DNA of 64,000 bases from CAYMZZ01 sp047600605 (GCA_047600605.1 JASGKK010000001.1:496001-560000); one strand, 5' to 3'; shown: positions 33,143 to 42,686, numbered from the stretch's first letter. A program made the numbers and translations. Notes: generated by a model from the sequence alone, not told the origin.

Positions 33143-33925
33143 ATGAAGCCGTATGTAACCGAAGACTCTGTTGTGCGCAGCATCTGGGGAAAAAGTGATA
33201 CGATCCTGTTTGTTTTTGCAGGTGCAGCGGCTGAATTTGCCCTTAACAAAGCTGTAGACTGGTTATATTTTACCGGACGCCTGCCGGCCGATCCGCTGGG
33301 GCGTTTATTCTCTACAGTCATGTATGCACGGCGCATTGTATTTGCCAACGAAGAACAGGCACATAAAGCTATTGACAGCATTACCGGCATTCACAAAGCG
33401 GTGGAAAAAAGCCGCGGTACAACCATACCCGACTGGGCATACCGCGATGTATTGTTTATGCTGATCCACTACTCTATTGCGGCTTATGAACTGCTGGAGC
33501 GGCCGATGACAGACCGCGAGCATGACGATCTGTTTGATGTATTTTTCAGGATGGGAACACGTATGGGATTAAAAGACCTGCCTACCAGTTATACTGCCTG
33601 GCGAAAAGCCCGCGAAGAGCACCTGCAGGCCAATCTGGCTGTCAGCAAATACACCGATGATCTGTTTCATCAATACCGCAAACACCTTGGCGGTTTCCGT
33701 TACTGGCTATTATGCGAATCGCAGAAAATGGTAATCCCTGTCCATGTATCCGGCCTGCTTGGCTATAAACGTTTTTCTGCGGCACGGCCATTATTGTTTG
33801 TGTACAAACAAAGCAGACGGGTAAAACTGGATGGCTTTCTTAAGAACATCATTCTGCCGGCTCAGTACAAAAAGGAAATCGCCGATCTCGATCGTCCGCC
33901 GGCCGCATCAGAAAGTGGTCACTGA
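33143..33925 (+). CDS. DUF2236 (MpaB-like oxygenase) family protein
   Basis: 260 residues, no signal peptide. Order of features matches DUF2236: SVVRSIWGKSDTILFVFAGAAAEFALNKAV, then DPLGRLFSTVMYARRIVFANEEQAHKAIDSITGIHKAV, then the Trp-Tyr-Asp region WAYRDVLFMLIHYSIAAYELL. DUF2236 proteins include MpaB and the rubber oxygenase Lcp, which carry heme b bound by a His; the His in TGIHKAV is a candidate. The substrate here is unknown. The last 18 bp overlap the convergent aldose epimerase-like gene. Confidence 0.8.
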   Translation: MKPYVTEDSVVRSIWGKSDTILFVFAGAAAEFALNKAVDWLYFTGRLPADPLGRLFSTVMYARRIVFANEEQAHKAIDSITGIHKAVEKSRGTTIPDWAYRDVLFMLIHYSIAAYELLERPMTDREHDDLFDVFFRMGTRMGLKDLPTSYTAWRKAREEHLQANLAVSKYTDDLFHQYRKHLGGFRYWLLCESQKMVIPVHVSGLLGYKRFSAARPLLFVYKQSRRVKLDGFLKNIILPAQYKKEIADLDRPPAASESGH

Positions 33926-34783
33926 CCAGGTACGTTCAAAAGTCTGACCGGGCGCCAGCACTTCAATTCCTTCCTTCTCCTCCAGTTGCTGTGTACTGTC
34001 TACGGCATCGGCAATACCACACCAGGGCTCGATACATACAAAATCTGCCCCCGGTGCCGACCAGATCCCGAGGAAAGGAAATCCGTGTTTGGCAAATTGA
34101 AGTCCATGCGGTGTCTGTCTCGAACGCAGGGTGATCACCGCAGAGCGGATGTCTTTAAAAACAAGTGCATCTTTTGCAAAAAGTGGTTTATTCAATGGCA
34201 ACACCTGTGTATGCTGCAGCAGAGGTAATGATTGTTTTTCGATCAGGCCATCAGCTGATATAGGCCAGCGGCCACTGTTTTCTTCTTCGTCAAAATACAA
34301 CTCATAGTCTTCGAAAGCGGTTCCTTCCACGAGTGGCAATCTGAATGCCGGGTGACCACCCACGGAGAAATAAAGAGGTTTACTGCCGGTATTGGATACA
34401 TGATACGAAACATGCAGCGTCGCTTCCTGCAACGTATAGATTATATCGAAACGAAAAGGAAATGGATATTTTTCGAGTGTGGCTGTATCACTTTCCAGGC
34501 TGAAGACCAGCGACTGGTTGTCAGATTCACGCAGCACAAATTCGCGGTCGCGTGCAAAGCCATGACGTCCCAGTTCATAGGCCTGTCCGTTTATATAATA
34601 CGTGTTCTGACGCAGCGTGCCTATAATTGGAAATAACACAGGCGATTGCTTGGCCCAGAAAGCCGGATCACCGTTCCACATATATTCCAAACCAGTTTGC
34701 CGGTTATAAAGTCCCGCCAGTTCTGCTCCCTTTGTTTTTACCTGTACATCGAGTATGCCGTTGCTGATAGTATGTATGGCCAT
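33908..34783 (-). CDS. Aldose 1-epimerase family protein (LacX-like)
   Basis: 291 residues, no signal peptide. It begins MAIHTISNGILDVQVKTKGAELAGLYNRQTGLEYMWNGDPAFWAKQSPVLFPIIGTL, the LacX/YeaD-type galactose mutarotase-like fold. The conserved ELGRHGFARDREF and SVGGHPAFRLPL (active-site His) and ICIEPWCGIAD-like (VCIEPWCGIADA) Glu region are present. It likely interconverts anomers of a hexose or hexose phosphate in the cytoplasm. It overlaps the DUF2236 gene tail to tail by 18 bp. Confidence 0.9.
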   Translation of the reverse strand: MAIHTISNGILDVQVKTKGAELAGLYNRQTGLEYMWNGDPAFWAKQSPVLFPIIGTLRQNTYYINGQAYELGRHGFARDREFVLRESDNQSLVFSLESDTATLEKYPFPFRFDIIYTLQEATLHVSYHVSNTGSKPLYFSVGGHPAFRLPLVEGTAFEDYELYFDEEENSGRWPISADGLIEKQSLPLLQHTQVLPLNKPLFAKDALVFKDIRSAVITLRSRQTPHGLQFAKHGFPFLGIWSAPGADFVCIEPWCGIADAVDSTQQLEEKEGIEVLAPGQTFERTWSVTTF

Positions 34784-34837
34784 TATTAAAAACGAGCGGA
34801 TAGATGCTCTGAACGAAGATAGGTATGATTATAAAAA

Positions 34838-34861
34838 ATCCCGGCTAAAAATAACCGGGAT
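34838..34861 (-). terminator. Intrinsic terminator of the lipoprotein gene
   Basis: ATCCCGG (34838-34844) and CCGGGAT (34855-34861) form a 7-bp stem with a 10-base loop. On the minus strand TTTTTTATA follows. It lies 25 bp after the stop at 34886. Confidence 0.8.
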
Positions 34862-34885
34862 AAGTATATCAGTCTTATTCCTGTT

Positions 34886-35854
34886 TTATCTGTAAGGAGC
34901 AATAACGTTATATGTATTGCCTGCCGGGCCAGTCCAGCTGAGTTTATAATAATAAGGATTGCTGCCGGGACAGGACGTGGGTTGACCGCTCGCATTCAAA
35001 CCAAACGTAAGCGTAGCATCTACCAGTGCATTTACGTGACGTATCTGGCCACTGGTAATACGGAAACTGCAGTCCTGACGGATCACGATGGGTGATGTGG
35101 TGGCACTGGTGAAGCTGCCGCCAAAACGATTGGTCCCCCATTCTGCAATATTATCCTGGTTACCTTCTGTATGAATACCGGCAGAGGTGATCACTACTCC
35201 ATTGTTATAAGAAAAAACACGACGCCTTGCCACCTGCCAGGTGCGTGTGGTATTATCATCAAATTTTACAGAAATACCATTGCTGGTAATCGTATGTGTA
35301 ATGCTGTTTTGAGCAGACAGGCTGATGAGCAATCCGCCCGATGTATTGGTATAAGTTTGCGCACCATTGAGCGTAATGCTTTTATTATCACTTACGCGGG
35401 TGATTTTTAAATTTTGTGCAGTGATGGTAAGAGCACTACCGGCAGTTGCCCAGCGCAGGTGTGGTGCGGCACTGATCACCACTACCCCTGTGCGGCTATG
35501 TGTACCCAGACAATTAAGTCCGTTGTAGGTAACAGTTATCTTCCATGGATTGCCGGATGTATCCACATCAGCCGTAGCATTACAAATCAGTCCGTTGAGA
35601 TCCATCTGTTTGCTGGCAATACCAGAAGCCTCCAGTATCAGGTTGGCATCGTCAGCTACGGCGTCCATATCGGCCGAAAACTGTGCCTGATCATCAGCGT
35701 GAGCTGTTAATTGAGCTTCGGTCTGTTGATTGCTGGTGTCATCCTGATCTGTATTACTTTTCTGACAGGCCCAGAAGCTGACAGACAAACCGGTAAAAAG
35801 AAGCGCCCCGATAAGAGGCTTAAAAAAGAAAGCGGGGATGTTGTTTTGTTTCAT
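34886..35854 (-). CDS. Putative lipoprotein, function unknown
   Basis: 322 residues. N-terminal signal MKQNNIPAFFFKPLIGALLFTGLSVSFWAC with a lipobox-like WAC at about residue 30, then a Gln/Asp/Thr-rich linker. The rest is a beta-rich extracytoplasmic domain with four Cys spaced along it (LICNA, LNCLG, QDCSF, TSCPG). A similar architecture is common among unnamed Bacteroidota lipoproteins; I recognise no catalytic motif. A terminator follows. About 160 bp separate its start from the next minus-strand gene upstream, with no hairpin noticed there. Confidence 0.75.
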   Translation of the reverse strand: MKQNNIPAFFFKPLIGALLFTGLSVSFWACQKSNTDQDDTSNQQTEAQLTAHADDQAQFSADMDAVADDANLILEASGIASKQMDLNGLICNATADVDTSGNPWKITVTYNGLNCLGTHSRTGVVVISAAPHLRWATAGSALTITAQNLKITRVSDNKSITLNGAQTYTNTSGGLLISLSAQNSITHTITSNGISVKFDDNTTRTWQVARRRVFSYNNGVVITSAGIHTEGNQDNIAEWGTNRFGGSFTSATTSPIVIRQDCSFRITSGQIRHVNALVDATLTFGLNASGQPTSCPGSNPYYYKLSWTGPAGNTYNVIAPYR

Positions 35855-36014
35855 AGTACGATTTTGGGTGTGGATTACCGGCCACGGAGAGCAGCAGGTA
35901 CCCTTGGCCTGATAGACGGGCCGCAGATCATTATGGTTTAAAACGGTTGCAGATTTCTTTTAGTATTAGCAGGGATTAGGGGAAATTACCTGCTACCGGA
36001 GTGGGAAAATACGT

Positions 36015-37439
36015 TTACCATTTACCGGGCTCGATCCAGATCACGGAGTTGCCGGTATTATGTTCGTTTTGTTCCCAGTCCTTATTAGCGGGGTCGATGA
36101 TCCATTTGCCATCCACTACAAACTTATAAAGGTGTTTACCGGGTGTGAGGTGTACATCAAATACCCACTCATCGCCTTCCTTGGTCATACGGAAGGTGCC
36201 GGGAGCCCAGTCGTTGAAATCGCCGGAAAGAAATACTTCTTTTGCCTGTGCAAATCCTTTGAGTCTGAATTTATAATTGGGGGCAATAACGAAGAAAAAG
36301 TTTTCCTGCCGGCCTTCGGCTCCTGCCACTTTGCCATCAATAATAAAATGATAGGAGTAGTTGCCGGCCCCAAGTGTATAGGGTAATTCCCATCCGGTAG
36401 CTGTACGCTTCATAAAAAGCTCATCTTTCCGCCATTTATTGAATGATCCGGTAAGTATGACCTGGCGCGCATCCGCAAATCCATCGAGCTGGAAAATATA
36501 CGGTTTGCCTATTTTGATCACAGAGTTGAAATCATGATACTCGTTAGGCATACGATCGGGATTAAACGGATCGGCCATCCAGCGGCCATCCACAATAAAC
36601 CGATAGGTATGAGTGCCTTCGGGCAGGTACAGCGAAAGTGCCCAGCCTTTTGAAGTGGGTTTCATGGCCAGTTCGTTTCTCCGCCACTCATTGAAGCTGC
36701 CGCTGAGTATTACTTTCTTCGCCTGCGTAAAAGAGTCGAGGCGAATGGTAACATTGGGTTTGTAATAAACTGAATTGATATTTCCCTGCCCATCGTTTTC
36801 CTGATTCACATTATCCTTATCGGTGATCCAGTTGCCATCTACGATAAATTTGTACCAGTGTTTGCCGGGGGCCAGTTTTACCTGGCGTATCCATCCGCTA
36901 TCGGTAAGCGTCATATGGAGTGCGGTGGGTGACCAGTTGATAAAGCTGCCGCTCAATACAACTCCGGATGCATTGGCATATCCGCACAGGAAAAAGGTGA
37001 CTACCGAATCGCTTGTCCTGAATTCAGCTTTATTCCGGAACTGGTTGACACCAAATGGCACCTGTGTGGTACTGAAAGGTGCCAGCCATCCCTTTTCATC
37101 CTTCTTCTCGGTAAAGAGAATTTTTTCTGCCGGGTTGCCGATCTTATCAAACCCTTCCAGTGCCTTACTGATGATGAAGAAATCGGGTGTGTTTTTATCG
37201 AGCTGCCATCCCAGGTTCAGTAATGAATCGCGGATGCCAGTGCGCATGAAGGTCTTGATGCCCAACTCGCCCAGGTCAAACTGTACAATAAAGCTATCAA
37301 TACTGTTTTCACTCAGGTGTTTGCTCAGCTCGATCCACATCCGTCCGTTCCTGATCGTATAATTTTTTGTGGGAGGCTGCCCCCAGCTCAGGCCATAGCA
37401 CAGGAGCAGGAGCAGAAGAAATCCCCCGCTTTTTCTCAT
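36015..37439 (-). CDS. Secreted protein with four AMPK-beta-like glycogen-binding (E-set) domains
   Basis: ATG 37439 gives signal peptide MRKSGGFLLLLLLCYGLSWGQ and 474 residues; the frame reaches 37472 but that start would overlap the upstream gene. After an N-terminal domain of about 130 residues, four E-set/CBM48-like repeats follow. Each has a (V/E)(V/I)LSGSFN.W core and a YKFIVDG.W (or Y.FI.DG) end: SGVVLSGSFINWSP, KKVILSGSFNEWRR, RQVILTGSFNKWRK and KEVFLSGDFNDWAP. Such domains bind alpha-glucans in AMPK beta and glycogen enzymes. Here they are exported and have no enzyme domain, so a binding or presenting role is likely. The retropepsin-like gene lies 23 bp upstream on the same strand. 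Confidence 0.88.
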   Translation of the reverse strand: MRKSGGFLLLLLLCYGLSWGQPPTKNYTIRNGRMWIELSKHLSENSIDSFIVQFDLGELGIKTFMRTGIRDSLLNLGWQLDKNTPDFFIISKALEGFDKIGNPAEKILFTEKKDEKGWLAPFSTTQVPFGVNQFRNKAEFRTSDSVVTFFLCGYANASGVVLSGSFINWSPTALHMTLTDSGWIRQVKLAPGKHWYKFIVDGNWITDKDNVNQENDGQGNINSVYYKPNVTIRLDSFTQAKKVILSGSFNEWRRNELAMKPTSKGWALSLYLPEGTHTYRFIVDGRWMADPFNPDRMPNEYHDFNSVIKIGKPYIFQLDGFADARQVILTGSFNKWRKDELFMKRTATGWELPYTLGAGNYSYHFIIDGKVAGAEGRQENFFFVIAPNYKFRLKGFAQAKEVFLSGDFNDWAPGTFRMTKEGDEWVFDVHLTPGKHLYKFVVDGKWIIDPANKDWEQNEHNTGNSVIWIEPGKW

Positions 37440-37462
37440 GTGCTGATATGTGGTAGCCGGCC

Positions 37463-38485
37463 TCATTTCCATATATACATCTTGTTGCGCACGAAATTAA
37501 AACCAATTTTGTGCATCGACAGAAAATCAAATCCGAGCATGCCGTCGATACAACGGTCATAGGAAAAACACAGTTTTTCCAGGTTGGTGACCAGTACTGG
37601 CAGCGATCCTATATCCAGATGCCCCAGTTTCATATTTTTCATATCGCCATACAAAGCCTCAATGCGTGAGCTGCCTGAACCTGTGAGTACAACACGCCTG
37701 CTGATGGTGACGTTTTCAAAAATACGGTCAGGCAGCCGGCTATCCAATACATTTGATTCTGCTCCGGTATCTATTACAAAAGTCAGTTTTTTGCCGCCAA
37801 TGGTTGCAAAGGTGAGCAGCTTATTCTCGGTAAGATTGATACGGAATTCGTTGTATTTAGATGTATCTGCCAGTTGTGCGCTCTGATAGGTCGAAGCTTC
37901 CTTACGGCTGATAAGGTGCAGGTAGATCAGGCTGTTTTCATAATCAATGATCATTTCGAACCGGCGAAAGAGTTCCATGCCCAGCAATCCCAGTATCCGT
38001 ACGCCGCGGCTGTTTTCGATATGCCCCAGGTTAATGCGGTCTGCATTTAACCGCGAGAAGGTAATACCTCCCATTCTTAACTCTCTAACGGCTGTGGGAT
38101 TTGAACCTCCGGCACCTCCGGTAATACCTCCGGCATGCTCTTCCGGTGCATCTCCCAGTGGAGGCATATCACGGAAATAAGTCATATTGAGTACCAGTCT
38201 CGGCGCGCCGGTATCCAGTACAAAGTTGCCCTCGACCGAGTCAATACGCGCCTTGATGAGTATCAGGTTACCTGCCCGGTTAAAAGGGATCACCAGGTCT
38301 GTCGAATCGGCTTTGATAACCGGATCAATAAAATCGAAACCGGATAAACGATTGGCAGAATCTGCCGGATATGTTCCAATTGTTGTCTCCACCGGCAATG
38401 CTGATACAGCCGGCTCATGTACAGTAAGCGGCAGTAGTAATATGGCCAGCAGCGAAAAGCCCGATAGTTGAAACAGTGGAAACAT
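37463..38485 (-). CDS. Retropepsin-like aspartic protease, secreted
   Basis: 340 residues with an N-terminal hydrophobic signal (MFPLFQLSGFSLLAILLLPLTV). Two aspartyl-protease motifs are seen: NFVLDTGAPRLVLN (about 105) and LTFVIDTGAESNVLD (about 235), so the chain may form a complete pepsin-like pair of retropepsin lobes (Asp_protease_2 type). A short Gly-rich loop (GGITGGAGGSNP) separates the first flap region. It acts outside the cytoplasm by inference. It lies directly upstream of the four-E-set-domain gene and likely shares its transcript. Confidence 0.87.
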   Translation of the reverse strand: MFPLFQLSGFSLLAILLLPLTVHEPAVSALPVETTIGTYPADSANRLSGFDFIDPVIKADSTDLVIPFNRAGNLILIKARIDSVEGNFVLDTGAPRLVLNMTYFRDMPPLGDAPEEHAGGITGGAGGSNPTAVRELRMGGITFSRLNADRINLGHIENSRGVRILGLLGMELFRRFEMIIDYENSLIYLHLISRKEASTYQSAQLADTSKYNEFRINLTENKLLTFATIGGKKLTFVIDTGAESNVLDSRLPDRIFENVTISRRVVLTGSGSSRIEALYGDMKNMKLGHLDIGSLPVLVTNLEKLCFSYDRCIDGMLGFDFLSMHKIGFNFVRNKMYIWK

Positions 38486-38676
38486 GTTGGTTTAACGATC
38501 GTGAAGGTAACTGAAAAAGGAGGGTAAAATGACCGATGCGGGCGGATTGCTGTTTTCAATTATTTAATTGCACAAATGCCAGGTGAAGCGGATGCTTCCA
38601 TCCATGAGCGGGTAAAAGGTTTTGTTAATCCTTTTGCAGGAGAAGCAGAAAAGTGCTGTCTGTTTGATAAACAGCT

Positions 38677-39234
38677 TTACCGGGTTTCCGGAGAGATTTT
38701 GCCGGTCTGGTACATGAGCAGACCAACAGGCACAGTGCCGGCCGCTGTGTGTACAGGTGTGGCGATCAGCTCAAAATTGTTAGCCTCCAGCAACCGGATA
38801 CAGGGAATGTTTTGCGGATGTACCCATGCTTCAATTTGTGCGAGTGGCAATTGTTCAAACGCATAACCGATTATCCGGTGCAGGGCCTCGTGCATAAAGC
38901 CCTTGCCCTGCCATGCGGGAAGCAATTCAAATCCTACTTCTGCCAGTTGCGTTGCTTTGTTCCAGTTCCAGAGGCAGATGGTACCGATAAGGTCCTGCTC
39001 CTGCTTGGGTACAATCGCCCAGTAAAGGCAATCGCCTTCGATGACACTGATATTGATCCGGTGAATAAAACGGAGCCCCTCTTCTACCGATTCGGTGGGC
39101 GGGCGGTCGATATACTCATTGACCCGCGGATCGGTACGAAGTTCATATATGCGAACTGCATCGGCCGGCTCCAGTTTTCGCAGCAGGAGGCGGTTCGTAA
39201 GCAGTTCAGGAAAAGGTGTAGCGGGCGAACGCAT
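38677..39234 (-). CDS. GNAT family N-acetyltransferase (RimJ/RimL-like)
   Basis: 185 residues from ATG 39234; ATG 39252 adds six residues. LLTNRLLLRKLEPADAVRIYELRTDPRVNEYI is the usual N-terminus of the RimJ/RimL-type acetyltransferase group. The acetyl-CoA loop region is EVGFELLPAWQGKGFMHEAL, followed by EAWVHPQNIPCIRLLEANNFEL. Likely substrates are protein N-termini or small amines; the exact one is unknown. It stands alone between a 190-bp gap and the M61 peptidase gene. Confidence 0.9.
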   Translation of the reverse strand: MRSPATPFPELLTNRLLLRKLEPADAVRIYELRTDPRVNEYIDRPPTESVEEGLRFIHRINISVIEGDCLYWAIVPKQEQDLIGTICLWNWNKATQLAEVGFELLPAWQGKGFMHEALHRIIGYAFEQLPLAQIEAWVHPQNIPCIRLLEANNFELIATPVHTAAGTVPVGLLMYQTGKISPETR

Positions 39235-39336
39235 AAGGTTTGGTAACCGCAATTAAAAAAACTTACTGCCGGCTTCCAAATATATTTAAGGGTCGTGCCT
39301 GTTTCTTTTAATATCGTTAAATAAAAGGGGTGTTTT

Positions 39337-41643
39337 TTAGAAACCGATATACTTTTCGGGGATTGGCTGGTCAGGAGATTCCTGATCCCAGGTAATACTC
39401 ATGATCCACCAGCGGCCATTTTCCCTGATCAGTTCAATGCTGTTAATACCCCGCATTTTGAGTGGCTGCGGCATACCTGCCGTAAATGCATAGCTGGTAA
39501 ATACCTGTGCTATGTTGCCAAACTGCTGTACGCGGCGCCCCAGCTCCTTTTCTTCAAATGAATATTGCATAAACATGGGGCCATTGCGTTGAATGTACTC
39601 TTCAGGAGTAAAACGCCGCAGTTCTTTACCCGCGGTAAAGCTTCCCATCATGGCAGATGGATGAAACAATTGCCGGAAGCGTGACCAGTCCCGCGGTCCG
39701 GCCGGCCCGGAGATAACCTGGTAAAGCGCCGTCACTACAGCATCTGCTGTAGCTACGGTAGCACTGTCAATAACCGGTAATAACCGATCGGGCTGATGAT
39801 TGCCCAGCCATGCATTGCGCACTTTTACCTGAGCCGCGGCTGGTGCCGGCATAAATTCCAGCTGATGATATATTTTCTTATCAGCAGGGAAAGCCTTTGC
39901 AGCTAATTTCATTTTTTGTTTTTTCTTTTTCCCTTCTCTCCGCCATACCCATACTTCCACCAGGTCGCCCTCTTTGAGTTGATCCATAAAACGCTCATAT
40001 TCTTCTTCAAAATTGGATCGCAGAATATTTTTTCCATTAATGCTGATCAGTTGATCTCCATCGCGGAATCCCATCTGTTTACCAAACTGGTTGATGTTTT
40101 CCGTATGTATCCACATCAGGTCATCTTTGCCAGGCCTGAAACCGATTCCACCCAGTCCAAGTGCCTGAATAGTTTTTTCCGGCAAATACTGTACTCCTCC
40201 CATCGCGAGGTATTTTTCGTATGGTATGGGTGTGGGGCCTGCCACATAGGTCTCGAGAAACTGGCGTATCTCGGGATAGGTCAGTTTCTCTATTTCCGTA
40301 AACAACTCATCATCGAGAAAATATTTATCCTTGCCAAACCGCACCCCCAGATCATGCTTAAGATCCTGCAGGGCATATTGGCCTTGTGAAAGATGTAAGA
40401 GATACAGATCGAGACAGGCCGAGATAGCCGCACCTTTCAGATATACATTCGGATATTGTTCATGCCACTGACCGGCACTTTCTTTGCTGAGTTCGGTAAA
40501 TGGCAGGCTATCCATAAAATACTGGCGCGAAAAACGGATCTTTCCCGCCAGGTCTTCGAGAAACTCAGCTGGTTTTTTCAAACCCGCCCAGACCTGCATA
40601 TGCTGTGCATCATATTCCGTGCTGCCTTCATACAACCACAGATGTTTTGATAAAACAGTTTCGTTGAAATTAAATTCCTTTACCTCGCGGCTGCTTGTAT
40701 TGAGTGGACTCACGATATGAAAAAATTCATGGGCAGCCATATCGCGCCAGCCGCCAATAGCCAGTTCCTGCGGCATTTCCTGTACACTGTAAAAAGAAGA
40801 ATAGGAATGCTCCCAGGCACCCTGCACCTGGAGTACCGGCTGCTCGCTGTTAAAGTAAAAGATAAAAGCATAACGGTCTACCGGTAGTTTGCCTTTGAGA
40901 TACTCGCGGGTACCCTGCAATATCTTCTGCATATTGGCAGCAACATATTTCGCAGTTACTTTTTTGCCGGGTGCATATACGGCTACCAGTACTTCAGCCG
41001 GACCTACCTGTACAGTAGCCGTATCCGGTACCGAAAACATAATAGGCGAATCATAAAGCTCATCTACAGTAGCACAACGAAACATATCGAAGCCGGTGCG
41101 GGTCTGCACGGGCCGCAAAGCAGTGGCTGCATAAAAATTGCCGGGACGTGTGAAACTTAACTCGAAAGGTATTTTTTTCATCCCTTCCAGATAGCCGAAT
41201 ACCCCGCAGGTATTGAGTACAAAATTCTTTCCTGCTTCAAAGCTGGTGCCACACATCGGGTACACCATATTGTCGATAGTGGCATCCCAGGTATCTTCTA
41301 CCCGGTAGCTAATGCGCGAAAGCGCCGTGGCATTGCTGATCCGCCATTCATTGTCATTGACACGTTGCACCGCCAGGGTATCGCCTGTCGCATTGTAAGC
41401 CCGTAACTGATGTACATATTTCCCAAAATTGCTGTTCATATACGTGCCGGGTACGATTCGCGGCATATAGAAACTGATCACCTGTTGCTGTACGGGCGGA
41501 CAGGTCAATTCTACCTGCAACTGATCATCCTGTACATTCTCCAGGTTTACGCTATAACGATAAGCGGGTTGGGCGCTGGCAGCTGATATGAAAACTGCAG
41601 TCAGGAGCACGCCTGACAAGCAGCGGTACAAATAGGTGGCCAT
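39337..41643 (-). CDS. M61 family peptidase with PDZ and C-terminal NTF2-like domain
   Basis: 768 residues with signal peptide (MATYLYRCLSGVLLTAVFISAASAQ). N-terminal beta domain, then the M61 thermolysin-like core with the zinc motif AAHEFFHIVSPLN (HExxH about residue 305) and the second Glu in LYEGSTEYDA. A PDZ domain follows at about 500-590 (GLGGIGFRPGKDDLMWIHTENINQFGKQMGFRDGDQLISINGK). Past residue about 630 the chain continues with an NTF2/SnoaL-like domain (ADAVVTALYQVISGPAGPRDWSRFRQLFHPSA ... INSIELIRENGRWWIMSITWD), not part of ordinary M61 glycyl aminopeptidases. It likely works in the periplasm on peptides. Confidence 0.92.
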   Translation of the reverse strand: MATYLYRCLSGVLLTAVFISAASAQPAYRYSVNLENVQDDQLQVELTCPPVQQQVISFYMPRIVPGTYMNSNFGKYVHQLRAYNATGDTLAVQRVNDNEWRISNATALSRISYRVEDTWDATIDNMVYPMCGTSFEAGKNFVLNTCGVFGYLEGMKKIPFELSFTRPGNFYAATALRPVQTRTGFDMFRCATVDELYDSPIMFSVPDTATVQVGPAEVLVAVYAPGKKVTAKYVAANMQKILQGTREYLKGKLPVDRYAFIFYFNSEQPVLQVQGAWEHSYSSFYSVQEMPQELAIGGWRDMAAHEFFHIVSPLNTSSREVKEFNFNETVLSKHLWLYEGSTEYDAQHMQVWAGLKKPAEFLEDLAGKIRFSRQYFMDSLPFTELSKESAGQWHEQYPNVYLKGAAISACLDLYLLHLSQGQYALQDLKHDLGVRFGKDKYFLDDELFTEIEKLTYPEIRQFLETYVAGPTPIPYEKYLAMGGVQYLPEKTIQALGLGGIGFRPGKDDLMWIHTENINQFGKQMGFRDGDQLISINGKNILRSNFEEEYERFMDQLKEGDLVEVWVWRREGKKKKQKMKLAAKAFPADKKIYHQLEFMPAPAAAQVKVRNAWLGNHQPDRLLPVIDSATVATADAVVTALYQVISGPAGPRDWSRFRQLFHPSAMMGSFTAGKELRRFTPEEYIQRNGPMFMQYSFEEKELGRRVQQFGNIAQVFTSYAFTAGMPQPLKMRGINSIELIRENGRWWIMSITWDQESPDQPIPEKYIGF

Positions 41644-41727
41644 GGACAGGTTTTTGATGAAGCAGCAAATTACAAAACCTGCCGGGCAAACCTGACCGCT
41701 GATCCAAAACTAAACAGAAATGAAGTA

Positions 41728-42159
41728 TCAGCGCTCCGGTACCCGTTTCATCCGCGAAAAGGGGAAACCATTGCAGCCGGTGCGTGGTGTATCGCGATCA
41801 GCCGCTTTTACCTTTAGTGCATCGCCGGCAGTAGCGCTTTCATAAGCGCTCAGGCAAAAGCCCCATGTCCAGGGAGCCATGCCAGCGAAACGGGTAATAT
41901 TGATGCGGGTATAGAGACCAGCGGCTGTTGGGTTGGCGGCATCATTGCGGGCCAGCAGCCATTGTTCCTTTTCATTCCATTGCAGGATATGATAACGGAT
42001 GCCGGGTTGCTGTGTCCAAACCGTATCTGTAACATGATACCTGATTCCATAATCGTCCACAAATTCGCCTTTGAATAGTGCAGGTATGGTATCGCGGTGC
42101 TGTGCAGTAGTGAAGAGACTGCAGGTGAGAAGAACAATAATGACCAAGATTTTCATCAT
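41728..42159 (-). CDS. Small secreted protein, function unknown
   Basis: 143 residues with signal peptide MMKILVIIVLLTCSLFTTAQ. The mature part holds many Trp and Tyr (WTQQPGIRYHILQWNEKEQWLLARND, MAPWTWGFCLSAYES) and two Cys that could pair. It looks like a beta-rich lipocalin-like domain but no family is recognised. It ends at the start of the region upstream of the M61 gene, 84 bp away, on the same strand. Confidence 0.72.
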   Translation of the reverse strand: MMKILVIIVLLTCSLFTTAQHRDTIPALFKGEFVDDYGIRYHVTDTVWTQQPGIRYHILQWNEKEQWLLARNDAANPTAAGLYTRINITRFAGMAPWTWGFCLSAYESATAGDALKVKAADRDTPRTGCNGFPFSRMKRVPER

Positions 42160-42686
42160 ACAAATAAAATAATGGCAAATGTAAATAGCGTCCGCAATTG
42201 TAGAACAGGAAATTTACCGGAGCAACCGGACAATTATTAATAGTTCGTTGCTATCTGATTATTCCGCATTCACTGCTGTCCGGGGAAAACTGATCCTACA
42301 AAAACTCAATCTAATAAACAGCTACTTACAGGTCATTTTGAACGGTTTAAAAAAATAAGCCCCCGTCTAACATTATAGATATGGCCGCGGGGCGTCAGGT
42401 TCATTTTATCCCCCTTTCGCTACTGTATTCTCTTATTTTTCTTGTGAACCACATCGGCCTGCCGGCCGTTGAGGCAAAAAAGGTAGGTTAACGGGATGAT
42501 GCAGATACGGATTCGGATATAATAAAAAGCAGCATATTTTCCAATATTTTCCCGGGCAACAGTGATTCCGTATTAACCTCGCCATTGACCGGCCTCAAAA
42601 TACTGTAGATGTACAACGAGCCCTTGTGTCCGCTTCTGCAAACAGATTTTTTATTATTTTACACAGCCGGGACTTAAAATGCACAA
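42160..42686. other. 527-bp intergenic region without a supported gene
   Basis: No open frame here resembles a gene. It lies between two divergently placed genes, so it should carry promoters for both. A weak CGGCC-TGCC-GGCCG stem lies near 42454-42467 and an A-rich stretch near 42345-42360. No riboswitch or terminator is convincing, and no mirrored-word element is present. An sRNA cannot be excluded. Confidence 0.6.

Noticed and set aside
42160..42686. Possible small gene or riboswitch in the 527-bp gap
   Set aside because: No coding frame of credible composition, and no recognisable riboswitch core; only weak stems were seen.
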